Shown: one piece after another, positions 15,524 to 26,409 of the stretch
Numbering within the stretch: position 1 is the stretch's first letter
How the letters are laid out: each line of letters begins with the position of its first letter
Source of the DNA: Micrococcales bacterium
GTDB lineage: Bacteria > Actinomycetota > Actinomycetes > Actinomycetales > Cellulomonadaceae
Assembly: GCA_009785115.1 (NCBI GenBank)
Contig: WQWY01000005.1
Span: 62,001 to 126,000 of the forward strand
Direction: 5' to 3'
DNA length: 64,000 bases
Translations under genes and position numbers: made by a program
The notes under the pieces: generated by a model
Database searches by the model: none
Seen by the model: only the letters and a program-made list of their open reading frames with translations
What the model was told of the DNA's origin: nothing

Positions 15524-16753
15524 TCACTCGCCGAGCAGCCCGTCGACGAAGGCCTCGGGGTCGAAGGGTGCCAGGTCGTCGGGGCCCTCACCGAGCCCGA
15601 CCAGCTTCACCGGCACGCCCAGCTCACGCTGGACGGCGACGACGATGCCACCCTTCGCGGTGCCGTCGAGCTTGGTCAGCACGATCCCGGTCACCCCGGC
15701 GACCTCAGCGAACACGCGGGCCTGGCTGAGCCCGTTCTGGCCGGTGGTCGCGTCGAGCACGAGCAGCACCTCGCTCAACGGTGCCTGGCGGGACGCGACC
15801 CGGACGATCTTGCCGAGCTCGTCCATGAGGCCGGTCTTGTTCTGCAGGCGACCGGCGGTGTCGAGCAGCACCACGTCCGCGCCCTGCTCGGTGCCGGTGC
15901 GCACGGCGTCGAACGCGACCGACGCCGGGTCTGCCCCGTCGCGGTCGGCGCGCACGGTCGTCACCCCGACGCGCGACCCCCAGGTCTGGAGCTGGTCGGC
16001 GGCCGCGGCCCGGAAGGTGTCGGCGGCGCCCAGCACCACGGTGGTGCCGTCAGCCACCAGCAGCCGGGCGAGCTTGCCGATCGTCGTGGTCTTGCCCGTG
16101 CCGTTGACCCCGACCACGAGCACGACGGCCGGGGTCTTCTCCCCGGCCTCGTCGGTGCTCGGCGTCGTGGCCAGGGCACGGTCCAGCCTCGGGTCGACGA
16201 GGGCGACCAGCTGGTCGCGCAGCGCGGCCCGGGTCGCGGCCACGTCCGTCAGCCCGGAGACCCGGGCCTGGGTGCGTAGCGCGTCGACGATCTCGGCCGT
16301 CGGCCCGGCTCCGACGTCGGCGAGCAGCAGGGTCTCCTCGAGCTCGTCCCAGTGGTCCTCCGACAGCTGGTCGCGAGACAGCACCGCGAGCAGCCGGGAG
16401 CCCAGCGGCGAACCCGAGCGGGCCAGCCGTTCACGCAGCCGCACCAGGCGCCCCGTGCTCGGTTCTGGGGTCTCCAGCACCGGGGCCGGTGCGCCCTCCT
16501 CGGCCGGGGCCCGCACCTGCGCGGGCTCTTCCAGGGCGACCGGTTCTTCTTCCGCGACCGAGGGTTCTTCGGGCGCGGGCACAGCGAGGTCGGCTTCCTC
16601 GGGCGCCTCTTCGTCCGGACGAGGCAGGGCCGGCGTCACCGGTGAGGACGGGAGGGAGCCACCACGGCGGCGGACGAGGGTCAGCGCGACGAGCCCGACG
16701 ACCACCAGCACCGCGACGGCCACCAGCACCCAGGTCAAGATCTCAGGGTTCAC
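15524..16753 (-). CDS. ftsY: SRP receptor FtsY
   Basis: The membrane-bound partner of Ffh. 409 residues with an N-terminal membrane helix (LVAVAVLVVVGLVALTLV, residues 10-27) and then an acidic Pro/Glu/Ala linker of about 70 residues. The NG domain has GVNGTGKTTT, DTAGRLQNK and TKLDGTAKGG. The helix suggests stable membrane anchoring, as in actinobacterial FtsY proteins. Confidence 0.97.
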   Translation of the reverse strand: MNPEILTWVLVAVAVLVVVGLVALTLVRRRGGSLPSSPVTPALPRPDEEAPEEADLAVPAPEEPSVAEEEPVALEEPAQVRAPAEEGAPAPVLETPEPSTGRLVRLRERLARSGSPLGSRLLAVLSRDQLSEDHWDELEETLLLADVGAGPTAEIVDALRTQARVSGLTDVAATRAALRDQLVALVDPRLDRALATTPSTDEAGEKTPAVVLVVGVNGTGKTTTIGKLARLLVADGTTVVLGAADTFRAAAADQLQTWGSRVGVTTVRADRDGADPASVAFDAVRTGTEQGADVVLLDTAGRLQNKTGLMDELGKIVRVASRQAPLSEVLLVLDATTGQNGLSQARVFAEVAGVTGIVLTKLDGTAKGGIVVAVQRELGVPVKLVGLGEGPDDLAPFDPEAFVDGLLGE

Positions 16754-16860
16754 CGTCTCAGTCTGACGGTTGCGGGCCGACCTGGGCCAACCGCCGCCCC
16801 GGCCGCGAGAAGACCTCGCTGCCCACCCCGGGGCGAGCGGCGAGGAGCATCAGGGCCCGG

Positions 16861-17208
16861 TCAGCAGGGAGGGGCCTCGACAGACCGGGCTTCCGAGCGG
16901 TGCCGGGTCTTCAGCACGTGGGTGACCCGTACGTGCTCACGCACCCGACCGAACGACTCGGAGATCTCGGTGACCGTGAGGTAGGCGTCACCACCGTCGT
17001 CGGTCGTAGCCAGCATCTCCGTCAGCGTCACGTCGACCGGCACCACCGGCGCGACCGGAGCCCGACCCTGGCGCAGGCCGCCACGGAAGGCCTGCCACGG
17101 TGACTCCTCCATCGGGGCGCCGTCACGCTCAGGGCTCAGATAGGCGAAGAGGATCACAGCACCGGCTCCGAGCAGGGCCACGACAGCGAGGGAGATCACG
17201 ACGGCCAT
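16861..17208 (-). CDS. Small single-span membrane protein, unknown function
   Basis: 115 residues: a membrane helix at 3-23 (VVISLAVVALLGAGAVILFAYL), then a soluble domain with a probable beta structure (VDVTLTEMLATTDDGGDAYLTVTEISESFGRVREHVRVTHVL). No family is recognised. It sits between smc and ftsY on the same strand. The ATG at 17208 lies inside a consensus CRP-type box, which would couple its expression to a cAMP-type regulator. Confidence 0.7.
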   Translation of the reverse strand: MAVVISLAVVALLGAGAVILFAYLSPERDGAPMEESPWQAFRGGLRQGRAPVAPVVPVDVTLTEMLATTDDGGDAYLTVTEISESFGRVREHVRVTHVLKTRHRSEARSVEAPPC

Positions 17209-17223
17209 GTGATTATTCTCACA
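17208..17223. promoter_or_regulatory. CRP/GlxR-type operator
   Basis: TGTGATTATTCTCACA is a perfect TGTGA-N6-TCACA palindrome, the consensus of CRP and actinobacterial GlxR sites. It overlaps the start codon of the small membrane-protein gene and an A/T-rich -10-like stretch on the minus strand, so binding would be expected to repress it. The remaining gap to smc (17224-17408) shows no gene. Confidence 0.55.
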
Positions 17224-17408
17224 CCGGATGGGCGCTTCTGACCCTCTCACGCACGGAGAGTCTCGCATCGTGCACAGGACCTTCACGAGCCAGGACGCTC
17301 CTGTCACGGTCTCGACGTCGCGAGGACGGACACGACTCTGGGTGCCACAAGTTCACCCTCGACCCATCGGTCTCGACGTGCGCGCGCCGACAGGGCGCGC
17401 GGGGGCGA

Positions 17409-20400
17409 TCATCCGACCGTGGCGGCCTCCCGCAGGCGCTGAGAGATGACCTGGCTGATGCCGTCGGAGCGCATCGACACCCCGTACAGCGCGTCGGCGA
17501 TCTCCATGGTGCGCTTCTGGTGGGTGATGACGATGAGCTGGGAGTCGGACTGAAGCTCGGCCATCACATCGAGCAGGCGGCCCAGGTTCGCGTCGTCCAG
17601 CGCGGCCTCGACCTCGTCCATGACGTAGAACGGGCTGGGCCGGGCCTTGAAGATCGCGATCAGCATCGCGACGGCGGCCAGCGACCGCTCTCCCCCGGAC
17701 AGCAGCGACAGCCGCTTGACCTTCTTCCCGGCCGGCCGTGCCTCGACCTCGATGCCGGTGGCCAGCATGTCGTCAGGGTCGGTGAGCGTCAGCCTGCCCT
17801 CCCCGCCGGGGAACAGCCTCGGGAACACCTGCGCGAACGCCGCCTGGGTGTCGGCGAACGCCTCGGCGAACACCTGCTGCATGCGCTCGTCGATACCAGC
17901 GACGATCTCCAGCAGGTCCGCCTTCGACCTCTTCAGGTCCGTGAGCTGGTCGACGAGGAAGCGGTGGCGCTCCTCCAAGGCCTCGAACTCCTCCAGCGCC
18001 AAGGGGTTGACCTTGCCCAGCAGGCTCAGCGCCCGCTCGGCGGCCCGCAGGCGCTTCTCCTGCTCCTCGCGCACGTACGGGCGGGTCGCGGGGCCGTCTT
18101 CGGGCTCGGGGAGCACGGGGACGGGCACGTGGGGGCCGTGCTCGTCGACGAGCACCTGCGGGTCGAGGCCCAGCTCGGTGACCGACCGTTCGTGCAGCTG
18201 CTCGATGCGAGCCTGCTGTGCGGCACGGGCGACCTCGTCACGGTGCGCGACGTCGGTGAGCTCTGCCAGCTCGCGGCTCGTCTGGTCGGCCGCGGACCGA
18301 GCCTGGGTCAGCGCCACGTCCCGGCTCGCCCTGGCCGCCTCCGCGGCGGCCCGCTCGTCGCCGGCGACGGCGAGGGCGCGCTCGACCAGGCTCAGGGTGA
18401 ACGTCGCCGCGTCGTGCACAGCGCGGGCGACCCGTGCGGACTCGGCGCGACGGCGCTCTCGCTCGGCGGCCCGTGCGCGCGCCTCGCGCTCGACGCTGGC
18501 GGCATGCTCCAACGACTCTGCCCGCCCGGCCATGGCGCGGGCCCGCTCCTCGACGGTGCGCAGGGTCAGACGGGCCTCGGTCTCCCGGGTGCGGGCCTGC
18601 GACGCGGCCTGGGCGGTGCGGTCGCGGGCAGCGGTCGCCTCGGCGACGGCCTGCTCGTGCTGCTCCGGCTCGGCCTGCGCGGCGGCGAGCCGCTCGGTCA
18701 GCCCGGCCAGCCCGGTCTGGTCCTCGTCGCGCGAGCGCTCCGCGGCCTCGAGCGAGGTGCGGACCCGGTCGGCCTCAGCAGCGGCGGCGCGTCTGGCCGA
18801 ACCCAGGTGCCCGAGCTGTTCGGCCACCGCGGCCAGCGCCGCGTCAGACTCGTGCAGCTGCGACAACGACGCCTCGTGCCGGGCCGAGGCCTCCTCGCGG
18901 GCTGTGCGCGCGGCACCCAGGGCGAACCGCGTCTGCTCAGACAGCGCGGCGGCGGCGTCGGCGGCCTGACGGGCCTCGTCCAGCGCTGCTTGCAGGTGCA
19001 GGGCGCTAGGTGAGGACGCTGACCCGCCCGAGGCCCGGTGCGCCGCGAGCACGTCGCCACCACGGGTGACCACGGTGAGGTCTGGTCGGTCGGTGAGGAG
19101 CGCTCGCGCGGTCGCGAGGTCGTCGACGACGACCACGCCTGCCAGCAGGGCGCGCACCGCCCCGGTCACCTGCTCGGGCGTGGTCACCAGGTCCACGGCG
19201 AGGTCCACCCCAGGGGGCACGTCGGGAACAGGGCGGACCTCGGCGTCCTGGCCGGCGACCACGAGCCCGGCACGCCCGGCGTCGGCGGAACGCAGGTAGC
19301 GGATCGCGTCCACGGCGGTGTCCACCGACTCCACGACGACCGCGTCGGCCAGCGCGCCCAGGGCCGCGACGATCGCGTCTTCGTCGCGGGGCGCCACGGC
19401 GAGGAGGGCAGCCACCGAGCCGAGGGTGCCCAGCGGCTCGTCGGCGGCCAGCAGCGCACCCGCACCGTCCTTGCGCGTCAGGGAGAGCTCGAGGGTCTCG
19501 GCGCGCGTGCGCTGGGCGTCGCGCTCTCTCTCGGCCTCGGCCAGCTGCGCGCCCAGGTCGGCCACCTGGGCGTCGGCACGTTCCAAGGCCTCGGTGGCGG
19601 CCTCGTGCTCGGCGTCGAGGCCGACCTCCCCCTCCTCCGCGCCAGCGACCTCGGCCTCCATCGCGGAGAACTGGGACGTCGCCTCCCGACCGCGTCTCAG
19701 CGCGGCTTCGAGGGACTCTTGCAGCCGGCCGATCTCGGCCTCTGTCGCCTCGAGCCGGGAACGCCGCGCCGCGACCTGCCCGGCCAGCCGGGCGACGCCC
19801 TCGCGGCGGTCGGCCGCCGCGCGGACCAAGGCTGCCAGCTCACGCTCGGCGTCGGCGGCCTGCTCTTCCACCTCCTGGCGGGCGTCGACCGCACCAGCCA
19901 GCGCCGCCGTGGCCAGCTCTACCTCGGTGAGGATCTCGGCCTCGGCGGCCCGTACTCGCTCCGCCTGGGCGGCGAGGTCGTCCGGATCGGTGCCGCCACG
20001 TTGCTCGGTCGGCTCACCCAGCAGCCGGGCGCGGTCGGCGGCGAGGCCCATGGTGCCGCGCAGGCGTTCGCGCAGGGACGACAGCCGGTACCAGATCTCA
20101 CTGATCTCCCCGACCGCCGGGGCCGCCTCCGCGGCCTCGAGCTCGAGAGCGGCCACGTGCCGACGGGCCTGGGTGAGCGCGGTCTCGACCTCGTCGCGAC
20201 GGGCGCGCAGCGCCGTCTCGTCGGCGATCTCCTGCGCCATGGTCGCGGTGAGCTGGGCCAGCTCGTCAGCCAGCAGCCGAGCCTTGGCGTCACGCAGGTC
20301 GGCCTGGACGACGGCGGCCTTGCGAGCGACCTCGGCCTGGCGCCCCAAGGGGCCGAGCTGTCGGCGCAGCTCGGCGGTCAGGTCTCCGACACGCACCATG

Positions 20401-20960
20401 TTGGCCTGCATGGCGTCGAGCTTGCGCAGCGCCTTCTCCTTGCGGCGTCGGTGCTTGAGCACCCCGGCGGCCTCCTCGATGAAGCCGCGACGCTCGTCAG
20501 GGGTGGCCCGCAGGATCGCGTCGAGCCGCCCTTGCCCGACGATGACGTGCATCTCCCGGCCCATGCCGGAGTCGCTGAGCAGCTCTTGGATGTCCAGCAG
20601 GCGGCAGCCCGCACCGTTGATCGCGTACTCCGAGCCGCCGTTGCGGAACAGGGTGCGTGAGATCGTGACCTCGGTGTACTCGATGGGCAGCGCACCGTCG
20701 GTGTTGTCGATGGTCAACGAGACCTCAGCCCGGCCCAGCGGCGGGCGCCCCGCGGTGCCGGCGAAGATCACGTCCTCCATCGACCCGCCGCGCAACGACT
20801 TGGCGCCCTGCTCCCCCATCACCCAGGCCAGCGCGTCCACCACGTTGGACTTGCCCGACCCGTTGGGCCCGACGACGCACGTGATCCCCGGCTCGAAGCT
20901 CAAGGTCGTCGCCGAGGCGAACGACTTGAACCCCCGCAGGGTCAGCGTCTTCAGGTGCAC
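17409..20960 (-). CDS. smc: Chromosome segregation protein SMC
   Basis: The condensin ATPase that organises and segregates the chromosome. 1183 residues: N-terminal Walker A GPNGSGKSN (32-40), a long heptad-rich coiled coil on both sides of a hinge (about 510-650), and the C-terminal signature LLSGGERSL with Walker B YVMDEVEAALDD. All expected parts are present and in frame. It starts 103 bases from the divergent glycosylase gene. Confidence 0.97.
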   Translation of the reverse strand: MHLKTLTLRGFKSFASATTLSFEPGITCVVGPNGSGKSNVVDALAWVMGEQGAKSLRGGSMEDVIFAGTAGRPPLGRAEVSLTIDNTDGALPIEYTEVTISRTLFRNGGSEYAINGAGCRLLDIQELLSDSGMGREMHVIVGQGRLDAILRATPDERRGFIEEAAGVLKHRRRKEKALRKLDAMQANMVRVGDLTAELRRQLGPLGRQAEVARKAAVVQADLRDAKARLLADELAQLTATMAQEIADETALRARRDEVETALTQARRHVAALELEAAEAAPAVGEISEIWYRLSSLRERLRGTMGLAADRARLLGEPTEQRGGTDPDDLAAQAERVRAAEAEILTEVELATAALAGAVDARQEVEEQAADAERELAALVRAAADRREGVARLAGQVAARRSRLEATEAEIGRLQESLEAALRRGREATSQFSAMEAEVAGAEEGEVGLDAEHEAATEALERADAQVADLGAQLAEAERERDAQRTRAETLELSLTRKDGAGALLAADEPLGTLGSVAALLAVAPRDEDAIVAALGALADAVVVESVDTAVDAIRYLRSADAGRAGLVVAGQDAEVRPVPDVPPGVDLAVDLVTTPEQVTGAVRALLAGVVVVDDLATARALLTDRPDLTVVTRGGDVLAAHRASGGSASSPSALHLQAALDEARQAADAAAALSEQTRFALGAARTAREEASARHEASLSQLHESDAALAAVAEQLGHLGSARRAAAAEADRVRTSLEAAERSRDEDQTGLAGLTERLAAAQAEPEQHEQAVAEATAARDRTAQAASQARTRETEARLTLRTVEERARAMAGRAESLEHAASVEREARARAAERERRRAESARVARAVHDAATFTLSLVERALAVAGDERAAAEAARASRDVALTQARSAADQTSRELAELTDVAHRDEVARAAQQARIEQLHERSVTELGLDPQVLVDEHGPHVPVPVLPEPEDGPATRPYVREEQEKRLRAAERALSLLGKVNPLALEEFEALEERHRFLVDQLTDLKRSKADLLEIVAGIDERMQQVFAEAFADTQAAFAQVFPRLFPGGEGRLTLTDPDDMLATGIEVEARPAGKKVKRLSLLSGGERSLAAVAMLIAIFKARPSPFYVMDEVEAALDDANLGRLLDVMAELQSDSQLIVITHQKRTMEIADALYGVSMRSDGISQVISQRLREAATVG

Positions 20961-21063
20961 GCCATGAGACTAGAGCGTGTCGAACGTCCGTGTCCGGGCA
21001 AGTGCCCTGCACCTAGGGTTGGGGGACGAGCGCTGAGCCTGTGCCCGTGTGGAGGGAGCCGAG

Positions 21064-21906
21064 GTGCTGGAGATTCCTGAGGCCGCGACGATCGCTCGTC
21101 AGGCCGAGCAGACGCTGACCGGGCGGAGCGTCGTCACGGCCGAGGCAGGTCACAGCCCGCACGGGTTCGCCTGGTACGCCGGCGGTGGTCCGGCCTGGTA
21201 CGCGGAGACTCTGACAGGCGAACGCTTCACCGGCGCCAGGGCGCACGCCGGGCTCGTCGAGCTCGCCCTGGGCGACGACTGGCTCCTGACGTTCAACGAC
21301 GGCGCCCGGCTGCGTCGGCTCGACCCTGGTGCCCCCAGGCCGGCGAAGCACCAGCTGCTGGTCGAGCTCGACGACGACAGCGCCCTGGTCTGCACGGTCC
21401 AGATGTACGCCGGGATCTTGCTCCACCGTGACGGCGACCCGGAGCGTGACGAGAACCTCTACCTCCGAGCACCGCGCACCGCACCGTCCCCGCTCACGGG
21501 TGCGTTCACCTTCGATCATCTGCTCGCTCTGGCAGAGGCGGCCAAGCCCACCCTCAGCGCGAAGGCCCTGCTCGCCACCGAGCAGCGCATCCCCGGCCTG
21601 GGCAACGGCACCCTGCAAGACATCTTGTTCACCGCGGGCATCCACCCCCAGCGCAAGGTCAGGACGCTCGACGAGGACGACCTCGCCCAGATGTACGCGG
21701 CGGTCGTGAACGTCCTGCGGGCGATGACCACCGGCGGCGGACGAGACACCGAGAAAGACCTGTTCGACCACCCCGGCGGTTACGCCACGATCTTGTCGGC
21801 CAAGACCCGCGACCGCCCCTGCCCGCGCTGCGGCGGCCCCATCACCCGCAAGGCCTTCCTCGGCAGCAACGTCTACCTCTGCCCCACCTGCCAGCCCCTC
21901 GCCTGA
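21064..21906 (+). CDS. Fpg/Nei-family DNA glycosylase without the catalytic Pro2
   Basis: 280 residues of the formamidopyrimidine/endonuclease VIII family. The helix-two-turn-helix (IPGLGNGTLQDILFTAGIHP) and the C-terminal zinc finger (CPRCGG...YLCPTCQ) are complete. The start reads MLEIPEAATI where classical enzymes read MPELPE or MPEGPE: the nucleophilic Pro2 is replaced by Leu, while Glu3 is kept. The start is well supported by GGAGG eight bases before GTG 21064. I recall MLEIPE-type relatives in Firmicutes, so this is a distinct subfamily rather than a broken gene; its chemistry may differ. It is divergent from smc, where actinobacteria often carry mutM in the same direction. Confidence 0.85.
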   Translation: MLEIPEAATIARQAEQTLTGRSVVTAEAGHSPHGFAWYAGGGPAWYAETLTGERFTGARAHAGLVELALGDDWLLTFNDGARLRRLDPGAPRPAKHQLLVELDDDSALVCTVQMYAGILLHRDGDPERDENLYLRAPRTAPSPLTGAFTFDHLLALAEAAKPTLSAKALLATEQRIPGLGNGTLQDILFTAGIHPQRKVRTLDEDDLAQMYAAVVNVLRAMTTGGGRDTEKDLFDHPGGYATILSAKTRDRPCPRCGGPITRKAFLGSNVYLCPTCQPLA

Positions 21907-22057
21907 GACCTGGACGAGCCTCCGACCCGCACCGTCCGAGCCGGAGGCTGGTGCGGAAACCCTCAGCCCAGGCGCTGTGGGAGCCAGGAGACACGACGGC
22001 CCTCAGCAGGCGCCGACCAGACACCGAGCGCGTCGTTCCCGACGAGCCGTCAGGGCC

Positions 22058-22483
22058 TCAGAGGCTCGAGAACCAGAGGGCGATCTCGCGGGCTGAGGAC
22101 TCTGGGGAGTCGGAGGCGTGGATGATGTTCTCGAGCACGGGGGCGCCGGTGTCGGCGGCCAGGTCGCCGCGGATCGAGCCGGGGGCGGCGGTCGTCGGGT
22201 CGGTGGCTCCGCACAGCGAACGGATGCCTTCGATCACCCGGTGGCCCTCCACGACGAGGGCCAGCACCGGGCCGGAGGACATGAACGCGATCAGCGGCGC
22301 GACGAAGGGCTTCCCGGCGTGCTCGGCGTAGTGCTCGGTGAGCAGGGCGGCGTCGGCCGTGCGCAGCCGCGCGGCGACCATGCGGTAGCCCTTGGCCTCG
22401 ATCCGCGCCAGCACCTGCCCGGACAACCCCCGCCGCACACCGTCGGGCTTGATCAGGACCAGGGTGCGCTGCGGCTCGCTCAT
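22058..22483 (-). CDS. ndk: Nucleoside diphosphate kinase
   Basis: Balances NTP pools by a ping-pong phosphate transfer. 141 residues, normal length. Phospho-histidine H122 in LENIIHASDS, plus TLVLIKPDGVRRG at the start and RSLCGATDPTTAAPGSIRGD. A TAGTGT hexamer (22491-22496, minus strand) is seven bases from the ATG and there is no ribosome-binding site, so the mRNA is probably leaderless. Confidence 0.97.
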   Translation of the reverse strand: MSEPQRTLVLIKPDGVRRGLSGQVLARIEAKGYRMVAARLRTADAALLTEHYAEHAGKPFVAPLIAFMSSGPVLALVVEGHRVIEGIRSLCGATDPTTAAPGSIRGDLAADTGAPVLENIIHASDSPESSAREIALWFSSL

Positions 22484-22578
22484 AGACACCACACTACTGG
22501 GGCGCCTCACCTCGCACGAAGAACGCCTACCGCCGCGCTTCTCCTCGGTCACGCCCACCGACGTGGAGACAGGTGCGG

Positions 22579-23304
22579 TCAGAGCTCGCCGAGGCTCGAG
22601 GTGATGAGCCTGGTCGCGGCGTCTCGTGCGGCGGTGGCCTGCGGGCCGGTCGCCACCAGCTTGAGCCTGCGGCCCCGGGTCGCGCCGAGCGCCATGAGCT
22701 CCAGGACGCTGGTCGCGTCCACCCCGTCGATCGTCACGGTCGCCTCGAGCCGCGACATGGCCCGGGCCAGCGCCGCGGCCGGACGGGCGTGCAGGCCCAG
22801 CGGGTTCATCACCTCGATCGTGGCGTGCACCTCGCTGACCGTCTTCGACATGCCCGGTTCCCCCGGACCTCCTCCCGACCTGGCTCGTGACACGCACGCC
22901 CCCTGGGCGGCGGCGAGCACCCCGGCGAGGTCCGCACCGCCCGCGACCGCCAGCGCCGCCGCCACCGCGCCCTCGACCAGCGGCGCGTCAGCCAGCGCGA
23001 CCCGGGCGCGGATCGTGTCACCGAGCACCTCGAGGACGGACTCGGTGGTCATCACCGCCGAGCCGATGTCTGTCAGCACCACCGCCCGGCCGTCGTCCCG
23101 CGTCACCTCCTCCAACGCGGCCGCGATCTTGGCGAAGGAGGTGCCCAGACCGCCGGCGTCCGTCCCACCGACGGGCAGGATGGTCACGACGGGTGCCATC
23201 TGCCCGGCCAGCTGCATCACACCGGTCGCCAGCGCCTCGGAGTGGGAGACGATCACCAGGCTCACCCTGCCTGTCGAGACTCTGCCTGCCGAGACGCCGC
23301 TCAC
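22579..23304 (-). CDS. dhaM: DhaM-HPr fusion, phosphotransferase subunit of dihydroxyacetone kinase
   Basis: Relays phosphate from PTS proteins to the DhaL-bound nucleotide. 241 residues in two domains: an EIIA-mannose-like DhaM domain with H21 (IVSHSEALATG) and an HPr domain from about 155 with H172 (NPLGLHARPAA). The third (enzyme I-like) domain of long DhaM forms is absent. The GTG 23304 overlaps the dhaL stop (GTGA); a second GTG at 23265 is also possible. The first codons contain a duplicated 11-13-base stretch (CAGGCAGAGTCTC and a near copy), hence the repeated SAGRVSTGRVS. Confidence 0.9.
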   Translation of the reverse strand: MSGVSAGRVSTGRVSLVIVSHSEALATGVMQLAGQMAPVVTILPVGGTDAGGLGTSFAKIAAALEEVTRDDGRAVVLTDIGSAVMTTESVLEVLGDTIRARVALADAPLVEGAVAAALAVAGGADLAGVLAAAQGACVSRARSGGGPGEPGMSKTVSEVHATIEVMNPLGLHARPAAALARAMSRLEATVTIDGVDATSVLELMALGATRGRRLKLVATGPQATAARDAATRLITSSLGEL

Positions 23305-23936
23305 CGGGACGCCGCCTCGGCAGCCGCGACGAGCAGCAGCTCGGTAGAGCGGGCGCCAGGGTCCAGGTGGCCCGCCGAACGCTCCCCCAGATAGCTGGCC
23401 CGGCCCTTGGTCGCCACGAGCGGCACCGTCGATGCCGCACCCGCCGAAGCACCAACCGCCGCGGCGCGCAGCACCGCCGTCGGGTCCCCGCCCGCGTCGG
23501 CGGCGGCGGCCGCCTCGGTGACAGCCGGAGCCCAGGCGTCCACCATGGTCTTCTCCCCTACCCTCGCCCTGCCCCGCGCGACGACACCCTCGAGAGCGGC
23601 CTCGAGCATCGCCACGATGTCGACCGGGCCCAGCGTCGGCGCCGCCGTCACCGTGGCCGCCCGCAGGTACGCGGTGCCATACAGCGGCCCGGCCGCCCCG
23701 CCGACGGTCGACATCAGCGTAGTCGCGACCATCCGCAGCACGTCCCCCACCTGGGCCGGCCGCTCGGTCAGCGCGTCGATCCTGGCGAGCACCGCCACGA
23801 ACCCACGTGCCATGTTCTCCCCGTGGTCACCGTCGCCGATCTGCCGGTCCAGCTCGATCAGCTCGTCACGGTGCTCCACGACGGTGGCGGCGGCCCGCCG
23901 CGCCCAGTCGATCGCCCAGCCCACGTCCACCGTCAT
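23301..23936 (-). CDS. dhaL: Dihydroxyacetone kinase subunit DhaL
   Basis: The ADP-binding subunit. 211 residues. The Mg-binding aspartates are in ELDRQIGDGDHGENM (29-43), and the nucleotide site contains STVGGAAGPLYGTAYLRA and GASAGAASTVPLVATKGRASYLGERSAGHLDPGA. It lies 6 bases after dhaK and overlaps dhaM, forming one operon. Confidence 0.95.
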   Translation of the reverse strand: MTVDVGWAIDWARRAAATVVEHRDELIELDRQIGDGDHGENMARGFVAVLARIDALTERPAQVGDVLRMVATTLMSTVGGAAGPLYGTAYLRAATVTAAPTLGPVDIVAMLEAALEGVVARGRARVGEKTMVDAWAPAVTEAAAAADAGGDPTAVLRAAAVGASAGAASTVPLVATKGRASYLGERSAGHLDPGARSTELLLVAAAEAASR

Positions 23937-23942
23937 GGCTGC

Positions 23943-24938
<996 letters not shown>

Positions 24939-25068
24939 TCGGCCCTCCCGCAGGCGGCTCCTCGTCACGATGGTCCCACCCTCGGGGTACCGACCGCACC
25001 AAGCAAGCCCACCGCGCGGGAGAGCTCACCACACAGGCCGACCGCACCACGCGAGGGCGGACCCACGC

Positions 25069-26409
25069 TCACGTGCGACCCAGCAGCACCCTTGCTTGGG
25101 CCACCAGCATGATCGAGCCGGTGACCAGGACGGCCGAACCACGGTCGACCTCGCCCTCGGCGCGCTGCACAGCCAGGTCGATCGCGTCGTCCAGGCGTGC
25201 CGCGACATGCACCCTGTCGGGCCCGAAGACGTCTTCAGCGATCTGGGCGAGGTCGTCGGGGTTCATCGCACGGTCGCCCCCCGCCTGGGTGACGACAACC
25301 TCGGCGAGCAGCGGCTCCAGCTCGGCGAGGATGCCCTCGACGTCCTTGTCGGCCATGATCCCGACGACGCCGACGACCCGGGTCAGCGCGAACGCCTCGT
25401 CGATGGCGCCGACCATGGCCCGTACCCCGGCCGGGTTGTGCGCACCGTCGACCACGATCACCGGGGACGAGCGGATCACCTCGAGCCGGCCGGGCGAAGA
25501 GGCGCCGGCGAACGCCGCCTCCACCACGCCCGGGTCCAGCGCCGCGCCTCCCGTGACCAGCGCCTCGGTGGCGACCAGGGCGAGCAGGGCGTTGTGCGCC
25601 TGGTGCTCACCGAGCAGCGGCACGAACACGTCGGTGTAGACCCCGCCCAGACCTCGCAGGGTGAGCAGCTGCCCGCCGACGGCCGGAGCACGCTCCAGCA
25701 CGTCGATGTCGAGCCCCTCGCGGACCACCCGGGCGCGGCGCTCGTCGGCCGCCGCGAGCACCACCTGCTCCACCTCGGGCTCCTGGGCGGCGAGCACCAG
25801 GGTGGCACCGGGCTTGACGATGCCGGACTTCTCCTCCGCGATCGACACGAGCGAGTCGCCCAGGTAGCGCTCGTGGTCCATCGCGACGGGGGTGATGACG
25901 GCGACCTGGCCGTCAGCGACGTTGGTGGAGTCCCAGCGCCCTCCGAGGCCCACCTCGACCACCGCGACGTCGACCGGGGCGTCGGCGAACGCCGCGAACG
26001 CCATCACGGTGAGCACCTCGAAGAACGACAGGCGGGTGCCACGCTGGTCGATCATCTCGACGTACGGGCGCACGTCCTCCCAGACCTCGACGAACCGCTC
26101 GTCGCTGAGAGGTTCGCCGTCGATCGTGATGCGCTCCCCGACCTGGGTCAGGTGCGGGCTGGTGAACAGCCCGGTGCGCAGACCCAGCTCACGCAGCAGA
26201 CGTTCCACCATGCGCGCGGTGGAGGTCTTGCCGTTCGTGCCGGTCAGGTGCACCACCCGGTACGCGCGTTGCGGGTCTCCCAGCAGGTCGCACACCGCCG
26301 CGACCCTGTCCAGGGTCGGGTCGATGTCGTGCTCGGGGGCACGGGTGAGGATCTGCCGGTAGACCTCGTCGGCGGTCAGGCCCACCGTGGCGTCAGGGTC
26401 GCGGCTCAC
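25069..26409 (-). CDS. folC: Folylpolyglutamate / dihydrofolate synthase
   Basis: Adds glutamate to folates (and possibly to dihydropteroate). 446 residues with the Mur-ligase-type P-loop [12 protein letters not shown], the FolC box SPHL..VGERI, and the C-terminal DGAHNPAG. The GTG start overlaps the ileS stop by four bases (GTGA), so it is co-transcribed with ileS and may fall under the same T-box. Confidence 0.95.
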   Translation of the reverse strand: MSRDPDATVGLTADEVYRQILTRAPEHDIDPTLDRVAAVCDLLGDPQRAYRVVHLTGTNGKTSTARMVERLLRELGLRTGLFTSPHLTQVGERITIDGEPLSDERFVEVWEDVRPYVEMIDQRGTRLSFFEVLTVMAFAAFADAPVDVAVVEVGLGGRWDSTNVADGQVAVITPVAMDHERYLGDSLVSIAEEKSGIVKPGATLVLAAQEPEVEQVVLAAADERRARVVREGLDIDVLERAPAVGGQLLTLRGLGGVYTDVFVPLLGEHQAHNALLALVATEALVTGGAALDPGVVEAAFAGASSPGRLEVIRSSPVIVVDGAHNPAGVRAMVGAIDEAFALTRVVGVVGIMADKDVEGILAELEPLLAEVVVTQAGGDRAMNPDDLAQIAEDVFGPDRVHVAARLDDAIDLAVQRAEGEVDRGSAVLVTGSIMLVAQARVLLGRT

